NCBI RefSeq assembly: GCF_910592395.1
Contig: NC_088324.1
Span: 14,782,953-14,846,952, forward strand
DNA from: Lineus longissimus
Taxonomy: Eukaryota > Nemertea > Pilidiophora > Heteronemertea > Lineidae
DNA: 64,000 bases
Direction: 5' to 3'
This document shows positions 45,601 to 58,372 of the stretch, one piece after another (within the stretch, counting starts at the first letter, position 1; every line of letters begins with the position of its first letter). The notes beneath the pieces are model-generated. The model made no database searches. It was not told the origin of the DNA and saw only the letters and a list, made by a program, of their open reading frames with translations. The position numbers were made by a program, and so were the translations under genes.

Positions 45601-48600
45601 GTATCACCTCTGACTTACAGATGATCGTGAAGGCCTTACCATGCATCAAGGAGAATATGGCCGGTCTTGTAAGAGTAGTAGATCTGCAGACACTCAGTCA
45701 GTCAGTAAGTTTCCTGTGATTTCTTTTCGAAGCAATATTTGTAACCAAGTGGTAGTTTTTCTCAACTAGAATGTCTCAGCTAAAAGACAGAGTTTAAACT
45801 CCTTTATCTGAACCTTCTTTTCAGATATTAAAGATCTTCCCCGAGTTCTTCGTACCAGACAGGACACCAACGTATGTGTTCGACGTGGATGATAATGGCG
45901 ACATTGAACCACATGCCGTAAACACGGACAAAAATCAAAACACATCTATTAAAAGGCAAAAAGTGAGTGAAAGTTTGTATTATATACTTGTTACAAAGGT
46001 ATTCCTTGACTTGCCTAATCTTGGACGCCTTGATATAGACATTTGTTGTAAAGCACTTAAAGACATACCCAGATTGGTAGTGAAAATGGTTTGTGTTGAA
46101 AACACTTCAAGTTTTTGCTCTTCCAGTTGAAGTACAGTGACCTGAAGAAACAGCAGAAGAACCGTGGCATGGATGATGATGATGAGGACGACTCGGATGA
46201 AGAATCAACCGGTGCCGGGGCGACAGGATCGTTCAAAAAAGGCGAGGAGAAGGGTCTTAGTGATGTGGTGAGGATGTGCTGTGGGAAACCCCTTGATAAG
46301 ACACAGCAGATGTCAAACTGGGAGAAGAGGCCTCTGAGGGAGGCACAGATCATATATGCTTGTAAGTCTAGTAGCCCATTGGTTGTCGGAAGCACATTCA
46401 TATGGTATAGGGTCTTGGGTTTGAACTCCATGTATAATTGTCACTTTTTTAACCCCTAAGCATCTCCTAAAAAACATACAGTCGTCCCTGCATGAAGGGA
46501 GAACTGTTATAGGCCAGCTCCAGAATGCTTAACACGGTATAGTATAGGTAAAGAAACGTTGTGCTGGTGGGTCGATGAAGCTGAATTCTCTATTTTCTTA
46601 TTTCAGCACTGGACGCCTTTGTCCTGCTCGAAGTCTATGATGTCATCAGGAGTATAGCTGCTAAGAAAAGCCTCGACATCAACATGGAGCCACGTATCTC
46701 AATGAAATGGCTGAAAGACAAGAAGTCGAAGAGGGAGAAAATACAGGAAAAAAAACAACAGAATGTTGCTGAGTTGACGGCCAAGGAGATTGAGAGGAAG
46801 AAGAACGAGAGACGACAAGCGAGGGAAAAGGTTTGCTGCTCTTGAGCTAGCAAAACATGGTGCTCCTTAGTACTATGCTATGCCTACATTTACTCTTCAA
46901 TGACTGAATTGAAAACCCAGGTGGCCTCGGGCCTCTCCTGTGTAGGGGTTATAGGCCTAATGTAATTAGAAAACTGTGCTCGCCTACAGAATTGGCCTGC
47001 TATTGTACAAATGGTTGTGAGCTAGCTTAACATGGTTATCATAAGGTCTAGGCCTACATAAATGTATGTACCCTTCTATATCTGAATCCAACAAAACTTT
47101 TGATAGACTCTCACAAATTTGGTCGCAAATCGGTACCAGTTGTATTTTTTATCGTTTCAGTTGTCTGAACCCTTGACGCCAATTTTCCGTGACCCCATCA
47201 CACCTCAAGACTTCCACGTTGTTGTTGACAACATGTTACAGGGTCTCGGCAAGCAGTTGAGATGTTGTGGCTGTGATGTCCTTATCTTGGAGAACCATGA
47301 TGACCATGACCGAGCAGGGGTGGTAGGTATTACGTGTAAATATTGGGTCGAAGTTCACATCGATTTGAGAAGTCAATATGCCATGAAAGCTTTGAAATTC
47401 TTGCTTGCCATGAGATTGAGAGCAAGGTTCCTTCAATCTGAATGATAATGCAATGAAAATCAGTTTGGGTCATCTCAAGACTACAACAAAATTTTATTTT
47501 TTTTTTGCAGATTGGTGCTAGAGAAAACAGAATCATTTTAACGTCGGGTGCTCCTTATCTCACAGTAAGTAGGTTTAGATGTTCATGTTTTCTTGATTAG
47601 CTGTAGAATCACAGCATTCATATTGGTTTCATAGAGAAGGTTTCACAACCCTTACGAAGTAGGTAGTTCTGTGGTGTCATCATATCCAAGATGCATTCAT
47701 TATGTATATCACTCGTCTCGTGTCTCTCCACAAGGGTTGTGATACCTGCCTGTTGATGATTCAGGACCCTCGCTACCCTACCCCTCCACAGTTGTGCTTA
47801 AACTTAACCTAAACCCGATATGTTGATGTTAAAATCTGTTAACCCTTCCCCAAACATTTCAACTAAAGTCCCATTGGAAGAGTTCTAAAATCTAAATTTT
47901 CACATAAAAACACTCAGTTTGACACTTGTTCTGTTCTACTTTCCAGTTAAGATCAGCCGTCCCTGAGGGCTATTGTATGAATGTCCCTAACACTATGGAT
48001 GCCAAGGAACAAGTTGTGGAAGTCTTGGATATGTTCAATGTCAAGGTCACACAGAAAGATATCTTCAGTCGATGTCAGGTAAGTCTTGAACTTGACTTCA
48101 TCTGCGAACCAGCATGATCCACTGGTTAGTTTGATTATCAATGTCCAGGTGGCAGCACATCATATGTTGCTCTCATCTGGTTTAAAGTGGTGTGAGGTTT
48201 CATTAATAGTCAGTCATTCGGAACATTTATCCGTAGTCATTTGTGAGGCCACTAGGTTACACTTTTACCCCCCTCTCTATGTCGAATCTTGTGGCCCTGA
48301 GCTCCCTCCAAAGTCCCATCATCTGAACTCGTTATGACTCTGAATGGTTACATCATCGCCAGCCAACACAAGCCTGCCTACTGGGGGAACAAATTGAATT
48401 TCAGGACACAATGAAACTTGCCAATTTTAACACCAGAATAACCGGTGAACAGATGCAATGTTACATAAGGCCATTCTTCGGGTGCGCTATCAGTGTGAAA
48501 ATCTCATCGAACCAATTCTCATCGTGTTAACTCGGTAATATTGGTGATCATTTGATAAATTTGCCGACAATAAACGCAGATTAAAGGCAATCAAGAAATT

Positions 48601-51393
48601 TAGAAAGTCACCGATGATTACAATGTCATAATCACTCAAGTGAAACTTTGTAAATTTCTCTGCTGCATTCAGTTTTCGGGGCGGTGTTTGGTATGGAAAT
48701 TTGTGATATAATGTGGGAAGTAGTCAATTCAGACGTAATTCATGCACAGATTCAGTCATTCGAAATGACGAAATGTTCCATTTCAGATTAGACCTTATTG
48801 AAATGACCACTCTTTGGAAACATTTCAATCAGCACGACATTTGACAATTTATAAATTTTTGTTGAAAATATACCTGAAATTGTCCAAGTCGTAATGGGTT
48901 AAATCAAAATAAGTGGTTGATCGCTTCTCCAAACATCTCACTGAACCTGTCCCCACTTGAGCCTCATGTCCCCTTAACTACTGTTTACATATCCAGTTCA
49001 TTGTTGTCCCAACACTTGACTCGAGTCCAACCATGACACCAAATGGAAAAAAAGTAAGATTCTTGTTTGAAGAGCTGCGTTTCTCTCACACACACTGTTA
49101 ATAAAAGGCCCAATTAACAATCTAATAATTAAGAACCATTGGCTGATAATATGCGTGGGCAAATCTATCAAGTGCCTTATGATATGGGAAATGTTGCTGC
49201 TTGGTGATTTTTCCCACAGATTTGGTGCATGGACTTCCTATGGGAAGGGAAAATCTTTATGAGTTTGAATCATTTGTAAACACAATACTTCTTGAGGTTT
49301 CCTCCTTGTGTCACTGATAATGCTGCACAGTATCTTCAAAACTGTCAGTATTCATCAATTGGATATCTTACATCTCTTTCTCACAGACATGATTCAGTGT
49401 ACTTTTTTTGGGAATGGAGAATTCGTTGAGTTCATCTCCAAAGATGTGTTTGTGCAATCACACAATATTTCTTGGAGATTTTTTCCTTCTGAGGAGCTGA
49501 TGATGCTGCTTCCTTGTCATGTGCAGCCAGGGTATCTTCAGAACAGTCACTAATTTTCCTGCTTCATTCCTCCTCTAGATAAAGGTTTGGATCGATTAAT
49601 ACTTCCATGGGAAGGAAGAATGTTTTAGAGATACAATACAACTTTAGAAATTGTCTGATTACCAGAAGATACATTATAACACTGAACCAGTTTCCTCAAG
49701 AAGAAAACATGCTAAGCCTTGCTGAAAAAGCTCCGGGGCGTGTTAGCAGAACAATCTGTAGTCTAGCTCACTACCCTAAGGGTCAGCCTAGCAACCCCTT
49801 GCTTGACCCCCAGGCTGACATATGTCCTTAGATTTCACCCTAGGGCTGTGTTCATGGCTATTTCTTCCCGCGTGAAGGGGCGTGGAACCCCAGGGAGGGA
49901 CTTCCGCTGCCCTTGACAGCCCTGGGATACTGAGGTCTCATAACCTGTGGGTGAAACCTCAATGGCCTCTCATCACAAAAGGGTCCAACTCAATATCTAA
50001 CTGGATGAGTTTGCTGGACAATCAGCCATTTTACTGAATATCTGTTTCTAAATGCAGTGAAGATCATGCTTATCAAGTCCAGAAATAAAGTGTGGTCTGT
50101 TGAACTTCAGCAGCACCAGCTTGAAAGTCTGTTGGCTAAAATGTAGTGTTGAACCTCCTAAGTGAAGACCTTTGTTTAGAAGGACACATGTTTTGATTTT
50201 GGTCACAGTGGGTCATTTCTTTACAATTTTACCTCTAAAATCAAAACACCTCTTTGAAGGACAGCATTGGTCAGCCCTGTGGTTGTCTGTCTGACTCTTA
50301 CTTGGACTCCTGTATGGTTACTCAGTCTCTCTTGTCCACAACCCTAAAGTATGAACTGTTACTGTGGGGAGAGAAACAACCTGCTTCCCAAGAAACCCTC
50401 CAAGTCAGGGTATCGCCTCGCCAGACCATGTAAACCCTGCGATTCACACGATTCTAACGAGATCATATCATTATCTCACATTCCAAGGAACACCCGCCAT
50501 AACAAGCACAATGGGGTACAGGTTATTAATAGCTAAGTCACACGTTGGTAACAATACACCAATAGTAAGCTAATTTCAAGCCATTCTGGGAATTTGTTAC
50601 ATTTGTGGTTTTCATGATTTTGATCTGGGTGATCAGGTGAAGGTGTCAGAATGATCGTAAGAGGATCATCAACCCCCCCCCCCCCCCACACGAAGACAGG
50701 GCGATTGGAACTAAAGCATACTTGTGATTTCAACAACAATGGAATATCTTCAAGTAGCGCTAAATCTGACTAACTTGAATGTCTTATTTATTGATGATAA
50801 ACTTCTGGTGAAGTATGTTGACCCTCTCCTAAACATCATCTAAACTAGTGGCACCTTTTTCAGCCTCTTGATAATATTTACCCATTGAGGTAAATCTCAT
50901 TGTTACCATGCGTAACCCATGTAACCTTAGCTGTAACTAATCCTCATACTGGAAGCGATAGTCCTTCAAATACACTGAAGTGACTTGTGTAAGTCTTGAA
51001 CAAGTTTCAAGTGCTGTAAAATGCATCTGGATTGGGAGAGAGGGCATGACGTTAATGATGATTTCCCTATCTTTTCAGATCTGTAATGGAAACCAATACG
51101 CGTACATTAAACAAGAAGAGATGAAGGCCGCCTGGCTCAGACGGCGTACAGACGACCCAACAACCGAACGATTTCACTGCCCATTGAGCGAGCTGAAAAT
51201 CTCCGGTCAAATCAACTTCAGTACAATGACAATCGGAACTGGACAAGTTCCGCTACAACTGGACAGTCTTCCCGAAGCTGTGATTGATGCCATCGACTTG
51301 TTTTTCTGCTGCCTGAGCTGTGGCAAAATCTACTGGGAGGGTAGCCATTTTAAAAAAGTTTGCGAGCAGTTTTCACGCATATTGAAGACATGA
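42617..51393 (+). CDS. EXD3: EXD3/mut-7/Nibbler-type 3'-5' exonuclease
   Basis: Fourteen exons: 42617-43525, 43755-43808, 44024-44163, 44393-44536, 44630-44860, 45042-45412, 45595-45704, 45825-45962, 46127-46361, 46607-46830, 47161-47322, 47511-47564, 47947-48078, 51079-51393. They encode 1072 residues in one frame. Residues about 55-160 are RG/GRG-rich. A helical region follows to about 500. The DEDDy nuclease has GIDSEW (Asp558, Glu560), GYGITSDL (Asp623) and IIYASLDAF (Tyr776, Asp780). The Mut7-C domain with zinc ribbon follows, with CQIC (967, 970) and CLSC (1046, 1049) then GKIYWEGSHF. Fly Nibbler trims miRNA and piRNA 3' ends, and worm MUT-7 acts in RNA silencing. A similar role here is inferred. 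The ATG at 42617 follows an acceptor near 42563. AATAAA lies at 52142-52147. Confidence 0.93.
48997..49053 (+). other. Candidate 57-nt cassette exon of EXD3
   Basis: It follows TATCCAG, precedes GTAAGA, is 19 codons long and is phase 0 at both ends like its neighbours. It sits in the 3-kb intron between 48078 and 51079. If used, it would insert 19 residues between the two cysteines of the first zinc-ribbon CxxC. Splice words alone can arise by chance in an intron of this size. Confidence 0.35.
50145..50290. mobile_element. Diverged AGTAGAACCTC family fragment
   Basis: Shares TTTACAATTTTACCTCT, AGGACAGCATTGGTCAG and a GAACCTCCTAAG start with the AK5 intron copies, but is heavily diverged. It lies in the large EXD3 intron. 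Confidence 0.35.
50673..50687. repeat. Homopolymer of 15 cytosines
   Basis: An uninterrupted C run in the EXD3 intron. Its length may be unreliable in an assembly. Confidence 0.9.
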
Positions 51394-51924
51394 GCAAAAG
51401 TTGTAATGTTATATTTATTCTGCTGTGTGAAATGGGATGGAAACCTTGGCAAGTTTTAGAATTGACTGCTTGGGGAGTTGATTACCCTGCTATCCATTTA
51501 ACTTGGTGAGCCAGGTACTGATAAAATCAAATATATTTTCGTGAGTTAAGTTGGACAGATTTTAGACAGCTTTAATAGGCTTTATCTGACTCTCCCAGTT
51601 GCTGCTTCAGTACATGTAGGCCTACTGATTCTGAAATGTTGACAATGTTCTGTTATGTCTGGCTAGCTTCCGGATTATCACCAAAGTACATTTTTGTAAT
51701 TTTATACTCGCCATAATATTTGTCTTGGGCTACCATATGTCCTGTAAGGGCAATCTCCACTTGATGTCCTGACTAGTATGTCTATTTGGTTTGCCTGTTC
51801 ATATGTATATCTTAGATTTCATCTTAAAAATATCATCTACAACACCATTCTGTGACAACAGGCATCTTCATCTACCAGAACACATCATGTTGTGCTTCCA
51901 GAACTGACCACCAGGTGGCTCAAT

Positions 51925-52044
51925 GGGTGATATGAAGAAAGACTAGCAAATGCTTTTACTCCGGTTTTGTACAGAAAGGCCTGGTGTAAATGTACATGGA
52001 GATTTAGATAAAAGCATTTGCTAGTCTTGCTAGTCATATCACCC
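51925..52044. repeat. Foldback in the EXD3 3' untranslated region
   Basis: Outer arms 51925-51935 and 52034-52044 are complementary (GGGTGATATGA). Inner arms 51941-51958 and 52009-52026 are exactly complementary over 18 bases (GACTAGCAAATGCTTTTA). The loop is about 50 bases. In the transcript it would form a long hairpin just before the poly(A) signal. Confidence 0.85.
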
Positions 52045-55000
52045 CATGTCTGTGTTGATTCTTTGCTGTTGTTGGTATGTTGCAGATGTGATGAATTTAT
52101 TTGTGCTAGGTCCATGGACCATGTTCACGCCATATATTAATAATAAAATGTAAAAATCAGTAGTTATAAGGACAGACGTTGTGTTCATTGCTTTGGTGAG
52201 GTTTCAACACAGAAAAGTACACCGTGGATACTATACCAGTTAGAGTACATAACGATGTAATCTCTTGGTATTTCCATAATTGGAAAATAGTCCTGTTGAA
52301 CACAAATAAATCAACTTAAGTAGGTTATAGAGGGTGATAATCATGGCTGACTCTGCAGGCTCTTGTAAGAGTTCATGGTACATGTACATAGTGGTACCCT
52401 TTGAAGTGCAATATTTCAACGGGGAAATGATTGGTCTGGAATTGGAACAGGTCGCATAAGCGTATAATGATACAGAAAACCGATTTCAAGCTTTGGTGTA
52501 AATCAATTATGGATCATCAACATTTGACCTTACGAATGTACTTTGTGAAGTACTAGTTAGTTTCAACTCGTAACTATTTGAATACAAATGGCGATTGAGT
52601 GCACTAGGTCAGAAAAAACATTCTGCCCTCGACAAATTTGTGGGAATCCACTGGCAAGAAATGGCCTTGATCATGTTGATTATAAAATTTGTGAACAAAG
52701 ACATCCTTCAATGTTCCTGTCTGTTTTATCAAAATCCAACTCGAAAAATCCTTGTTACAACTTCACTGTTGATGATTCTCTAACCATGATATATTGTTAA
52801 ACCAGGAGAGAGAAGTATCCATCCCACACCCCCAGGGACAAAATCCAACCCAATATAAAACTTTCAACAATCCCGTGATACGAATTATGTTTAACAAATA
52901 TAAATCTCTCATAGACACCTTTTCTTGCCACAACCCTGAGGCCCTTTCTCTGCCCTTGTCACCTATCCTAACTCACAGATCTTTAAAGATCCCACGCTCC
53001 AGTCTAATCTCATTTCCTTTCTCACCCTTCCGTTGACTTGGAACCCTTTCCCTGAATACAATCACCAATAATCCCATTTAGTTTCTTCATACATCCATTT
53101 ACCTAAAAAGGGTTCTTGAAGGGATTTTCCCTTAAATTGTGTTAAATTCTGGTTGTTTTGACCCCTTTTCTTTGTGCCCTGTCCCCCTTCTTGCATATGA
53201 CAATTGAGATCTTAGCATGATTTCAAGCGCTGAATGAGTCGTGATATTGATCCAATTTTCCATTCAAGAATTGTATGGAGTATAATTTCAATGAAGATAA
53301 TGACAATACTTTCTGTGGCTGGCTGCTGCTGGTCCTGTGAGAATGTCGTCAGGGCTGGGTTCGTTGCTATGCTGTGGACTTCCCTAGACCAAACTTTACT
53401 GGTAAATTTGGCAAAAGCGAATCCATCGTATTCGGCGACCAAAGAGCGTCTGGTTGGCCGATATCAAAGACTGGACGGAATGAAAGACCGGAGACTTGAC
53501 CCACCTTGCAGAAGACCGAATGTGGTGCCGCTTCACCCCAATGGCCTCATGACTGTTGGCGGGACTTATGATAATGATAATAATCAATGGTTACTTTAAA
53601 ATGCCGATGAAAAACTGACAAATTTGACAACATTCGTGAAGGATAGGACTATCATCCTGTTACTAAGTCCTAGAAAGACATTACGAAGTCACTAGTTTGT
53701 ACATTGTCCCATTTGGTCAACCTGAGCAATCTTCTATAAAGATGTCGGAAGTAACCTGCCGAAATCCCTCCTGGAGTCCCACTGATGGTATTGGTCCTTG
53801 CATGTTGCCCTTGGATCCCGTTTCCCTTCCCCCAGTTACCACGGTCAGTAAACCAGTCTTCTGTCCATGTGGTCCAGGTCCGAATGGATCCTTCAATTGA
53901 CGGGCTATCCCACAACAGTATCAAATGCCGATGATGTTTCTCTCTCTGGGTGGAGTCGCGTAACTATGCCAATGACCTAAACTAGGAGCACCATCATCCT
54001 TTGTCACGGCATGTCAAGTGTGAAATGACATAAGATCAGTTGATAGAGCATGTAGTGTGGTTTAGCAACTGGCATGGCTGGGCTTGGTTGTTCAAAACAA
54101 GTTTTGTCACCAATGCTGGCGTTAACTTAAACAGATCTCACTTGTGAGAAGACAAACTACAGAAAGACAAGGGGACAACATAGCTAAGGTTGTGACTGTA
54201 TGAGGACTGCGAGGGTTGTTCCCCTGAGGAATGGTCCCACCATATTCTTCAATGACGGCTAAACAGACAGTCGTTTTCGTTACACCAGTCTACACCTGGC
54301 CACCTCAAGCAATATTTTCACGAATCTTCCCATGCGGAAAATCTCCAAGACAGTCCATCTCGTACTGGTCCGAAAACCGGGACCTTCGCACGTGCTGTGA
54401 TGCAACAGCACATTGTCACGCGGCGCGTGAGGACGGCCCGTCCCTAATTCGGCCGGATTTAGCCCCTCCACCTGCTGGCCCTTACTCCGGCAGGTGACAT
54501 GATACTGCAGGATGGCCCCGGGAAGGAGACGAACCATTCAGGTGGAAGGGATTTTCCCAGGAGAGTGACCGTTGTCCGCTAATATTTGGATTAGTAGGTT
54601 GATACTTCGTTTGTCTGGGAAGACGTTTTCCGTCCCGTCTGACGAAACTTGAGACGAATCAGTGTCTTTTTAACTCGGACTGGAATTGCATTTTAACAGA
54701 AGTTCCTATTTCAATAGGGCTAATGACAATAATACTGTGACCAGAGACTGGACATCTTCCTAACCAATGTGGACCTTTGACTCTTGAAACAGCCTTTTCT
54801 GAGCTGGTTGTCTGGCACGATATTGTTAGCTCAGAGTACCATCCAACGTTGAAGGTCTCGGAAAGTAAATACGAAGGTCAACGCGAAATGACATGCTATC
54901 ACCTGAATAAAACCGAGAATGGATTTGAAATGGTCCGTGGGTCGATTTCGATGAGATGGTGGTGAGAGGTTCGCGGTGCGCCGAACGCCACTTCATGGTT

Positions 55001-58000
55001 GGAGAGCCGGCTGTCCCCACACACCGAATCATCGCGGTCAGTAGCCGCATGAGCACTTGGGAACTTGATAAGTGGATCCCGGAATGTGATGCGCGGATCC
55101 CCCATCAGAAGAATGAGTATTTGCAACGGGCAAAAAAACCGGTTTCACAGTCGCCAAAATAACTAACAAGCTATAGGCAACCGGACAACCGCGAACATAT
55201 CACCAGGTTGTCGTCACGCACACTTGAAACATATCCCCACCTACACCGTCGTCTCTCGTTCACACAAAAGTGGTGGTCACTTGTGTTTATTTTATTTCAT
55301 ATTTTGAGATTCCCACGGTGCTTGTTTAACTATCTATGGAGTAGCCGGGCCTGGAGAGGCTGGAGCACCATCGTGCGGTGGTTGCGACAAGTGACCGTTG
55401 GTCAAACAGGTTTCGCAGTCCCACGCTCTGAATATTTCTGATAACATGTCGGAAAAAATCAGCTGCATTCTCGCCTTTTTTGTGGGAATTCATGTTTTAA
55501 TTACATTGTGCCAGATTATATAGGTGAGGAATCTGTAAGCACTTCTGCTAAGAAATTTGAATGCCTTAGCGACGAAGACAGCTTTTGAGAAGACCCCTGA
55601 GCACAACCTGAGACCTGCCCGACTCCCAGAGACGCCCCTCCCAGCGCGCAGCACAAAACAATTCATCTGAAACAGATTGCCAAAGCAAAAACTATTGTGG
55701 CTTCAGAAATAATTAGCAATTTTCTGAGCGAGCAAATTTCCTACCCCCAGGCCCTGAAACAAAGACTATTGATATCATGTTTTTGACATTGTTTCTTTAG
55801 GGTCGGAGTCATGCGCGGCTGGGATGGGATCGGTCCATTCCCAGATCCTTTGGACAAAGAAGGACAACGAAACCGAAGAAAAATTTGTCTTTGTCGTCAG
55901 GGGATTTGGTTTAATTTGAATTATTTGTTCTCGCTCTGATGTTGATTTGACGGATGACTGTTTTAATATTTGCATTGTTGGACATATTTTTGGTTGCTGA
56001 GCGCTGAGGCTGCTGCATTTTCCCCGGAATTTTTTCAAAATACGGTAGCAAAACTATTTTGCCGAATTCGCTTCAAAGTGATGCATAAAGTTCTCATTCG
56101 AACATGTTCATTTACTTTTATAAGGCTATTGGGCTTATCAAATGAAATAACATTGAGATGCAAAAAAAAAAGTTCCCGCGCTTGAACCCGAAGCCGTCCG
56201 GAAATGGAAGTAGCACAGAAATCCTCTCAGACACCAAGGCGAGTTTGTATCTACATGTAGTTGTAAACGAAATCATAGAGAGAAAAACACAAGCAGCTGG
56301 TTGTAAAGTACAACATCCTCATTCAACAGATTTTGGTTTAATTGGTTTAATAAGTATATAATTGTGGTCTCGAGGCAACTGGGGTTTTCACCTGAAAATT
56401 AGAAGTGTTAATTGTGGTATTTTCTCGTTTCTGACGTTTCCTGCCTAATCACGATCGCTGTGTGAAGTTAACCAGAACTGGTGAATCTATTTCCTCGTCC
56501 GTATAGTAGAAAAAAGGAGATCATTGGACAAAAAGATTGTTTCGCGAAAGCCAGATTCTCTCCTCCCGTATACAGTGTCGCTCAAACTCCTCAGCAACGC
56601 TGTTTGAGAGAGAAAATTGGAGATAGAAGTGAGACTACTTGAATCCATTGATATTTCTGTAAGACCAGAATATCCATTAAGATCATCTCAGCTGACCCGC
56701 AGAAACAAAGAAGCTTCTTTTAGTAGTCAATCCCAGCCGGAACGAGTCTCCAATTTTTCTGAACTTTGGAAAATTTATGAAATTCGAGACGCGCTTTTGT
56801 CACCGCGGTCTTCAGAAATTACGGAATCCATTGTTACTAAGGTGATGGAGGTTTTGATAAAAACATAAGGCGAATTTCTGAAGAATAATAAACGGGCGTT
56901 TTTGAATGGTTTCTGTGCACTTGTTGACAACAATGGAAGACAACAGGCGCCGCCGCCAAGCCATTCAGTGTTGTGATTGTCTTGGGCGAATGCACTCACA
57001 AGGCTAATCACTCGGATCTGGGAAAATATGATTGAGCTTCTTTTGAGATTGTTCTAGCACAAAATTGGTCTGACATGAAAACTGTAATCTCCAGGTTGAA
57101 CTATTAGTGCTTGGGCTCTGATGTTACTGATAACTGCTCATTGTTCCTGCAGCTTTAGTTTTTGAGGTCCGTCCCCGGGGGATCAATCATAACCAAAGAT
57201 GGAATTCTACATTGTAGAAATTTCAGTTTGGCGAACATAATGTTCTTAAATCGACTGCTAAAACAATAGTTTTGGCAAAATGTTCGTTTTCCATCACATT
57301 CTTAGGATCGTGGCCCCTTGGACCACTGAACCAAGACACTTGCATTAAACCGAGTCGTAAGGAAGGTCCTTCTTTTCCATCAAAACCCCGAACGAATCGG
57401 CACCGCCATTATACCGGTGTCTCTCACGGGGTCACAACCCGTCATACTAAAATAAGAAAACTAGGGGCTCAGTTACACTTGACCCATGGTGGACCCCAGC
57501 CATCATAAAAACACCCTCTTTGTTTTAAAACACGCACCCACGCGTTTGAGATATTCTTTTCCGTGGCCACACCCAGTAATGTCCTCAGAATGCGAGGGTC
57601 CATTCAACATCTCTTCAAGGAGACGCGTGCGAACTATCACTTTAGCACGGTCACTGGTCCCGCGACACTTAGTCTTTTAATATTCGGCCAGCACCAAACT
57701 CAAAACTGTGGGAATACCCTTTGTGGACAAGTCCTTTATTGTTCCTGGCTGGTAGCATCCCGCCCCTGACAGCTATGTTAATCTTACCCCGTGAAAAGTT
57801 CTACTGATAATTTGGCGAAATTCTTTTTAGTTCAAGAGGCACTCATAAAGCAATGAGATTCCAACAAAGCTTTGTTTTCTTTCGAGCAATTTAACAAGAG
57901 AGAGATGAGCGTGATCTCATTGAGGGGCTTATCTTAACATAAAGGGACGCAGGGGTGATGATATAGTACATTGTGTATCATTATCTTGACAACTGTCCCT

Positions 58001-58310
58001 TCTCACTGCCCCTCGTGGAGGAAAGCCTGGAAGACGAAGCGCTCTTGCAGGTTCTCCGCGCACTCTCTCCGTTTTAGTTTAGCAATGATCTCGGGGTGCG
58101 CTGGATGCTGGCGGATCTAGGAAATAACCAGATGTTTCTTGAGCTAGAAACTTGCTGAAATGAGTAGTTTGCGGCTGAAATGTTTGACAGGTTCCGCAAA
58201 ACGAGTGCGTCCCCGCTCGGGCCTGGGCAAGTGCACCAATCACGCCCAGCGATTGCAACTCGATCGCGCAAATTGATCTCATGCTCAACCGAGCCAAACT
58301 CTGACCGCTT

Positions 58311-58372
58311 CTAATTAAATCAAACCAATTTCTCGGATTACATTCATTAATTCCGGTTCATTAATCAGCGTG
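58311..58372. promoter_or_regulatory. Cluster of homeodomain-like sites
   Basis: Within about 60 bases lie CTAATTAAAT, GGATTA, ATTAATTCC and TTAATCAG. TAATTA is a common core for Antp/paired-type homeodomains and GGATTA for Otx/Bicoid types. An enhancer is inferred. Confidence 0.3.

Noticed and set aside
53234-53599. 121-codon plus-strand open frame
   Set aside because: No recognisable motif, no flanking exons with matching phase, and it lies in a gene-poor stretch. Chance length is plausible.
53670-53924. Minus-strand frame with Trp-Thr-x-Trp words resembling thrombospondin repeats
   Set aside because: The cysteines and spacing of a thrombospondin type 1 repeat are missing, and no splice sites frame it.
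54777-55162. Overlapping short plus-strand frames near 54.8-55.2 kb
   Set aside because: They do not join through splice sites and show no family features.
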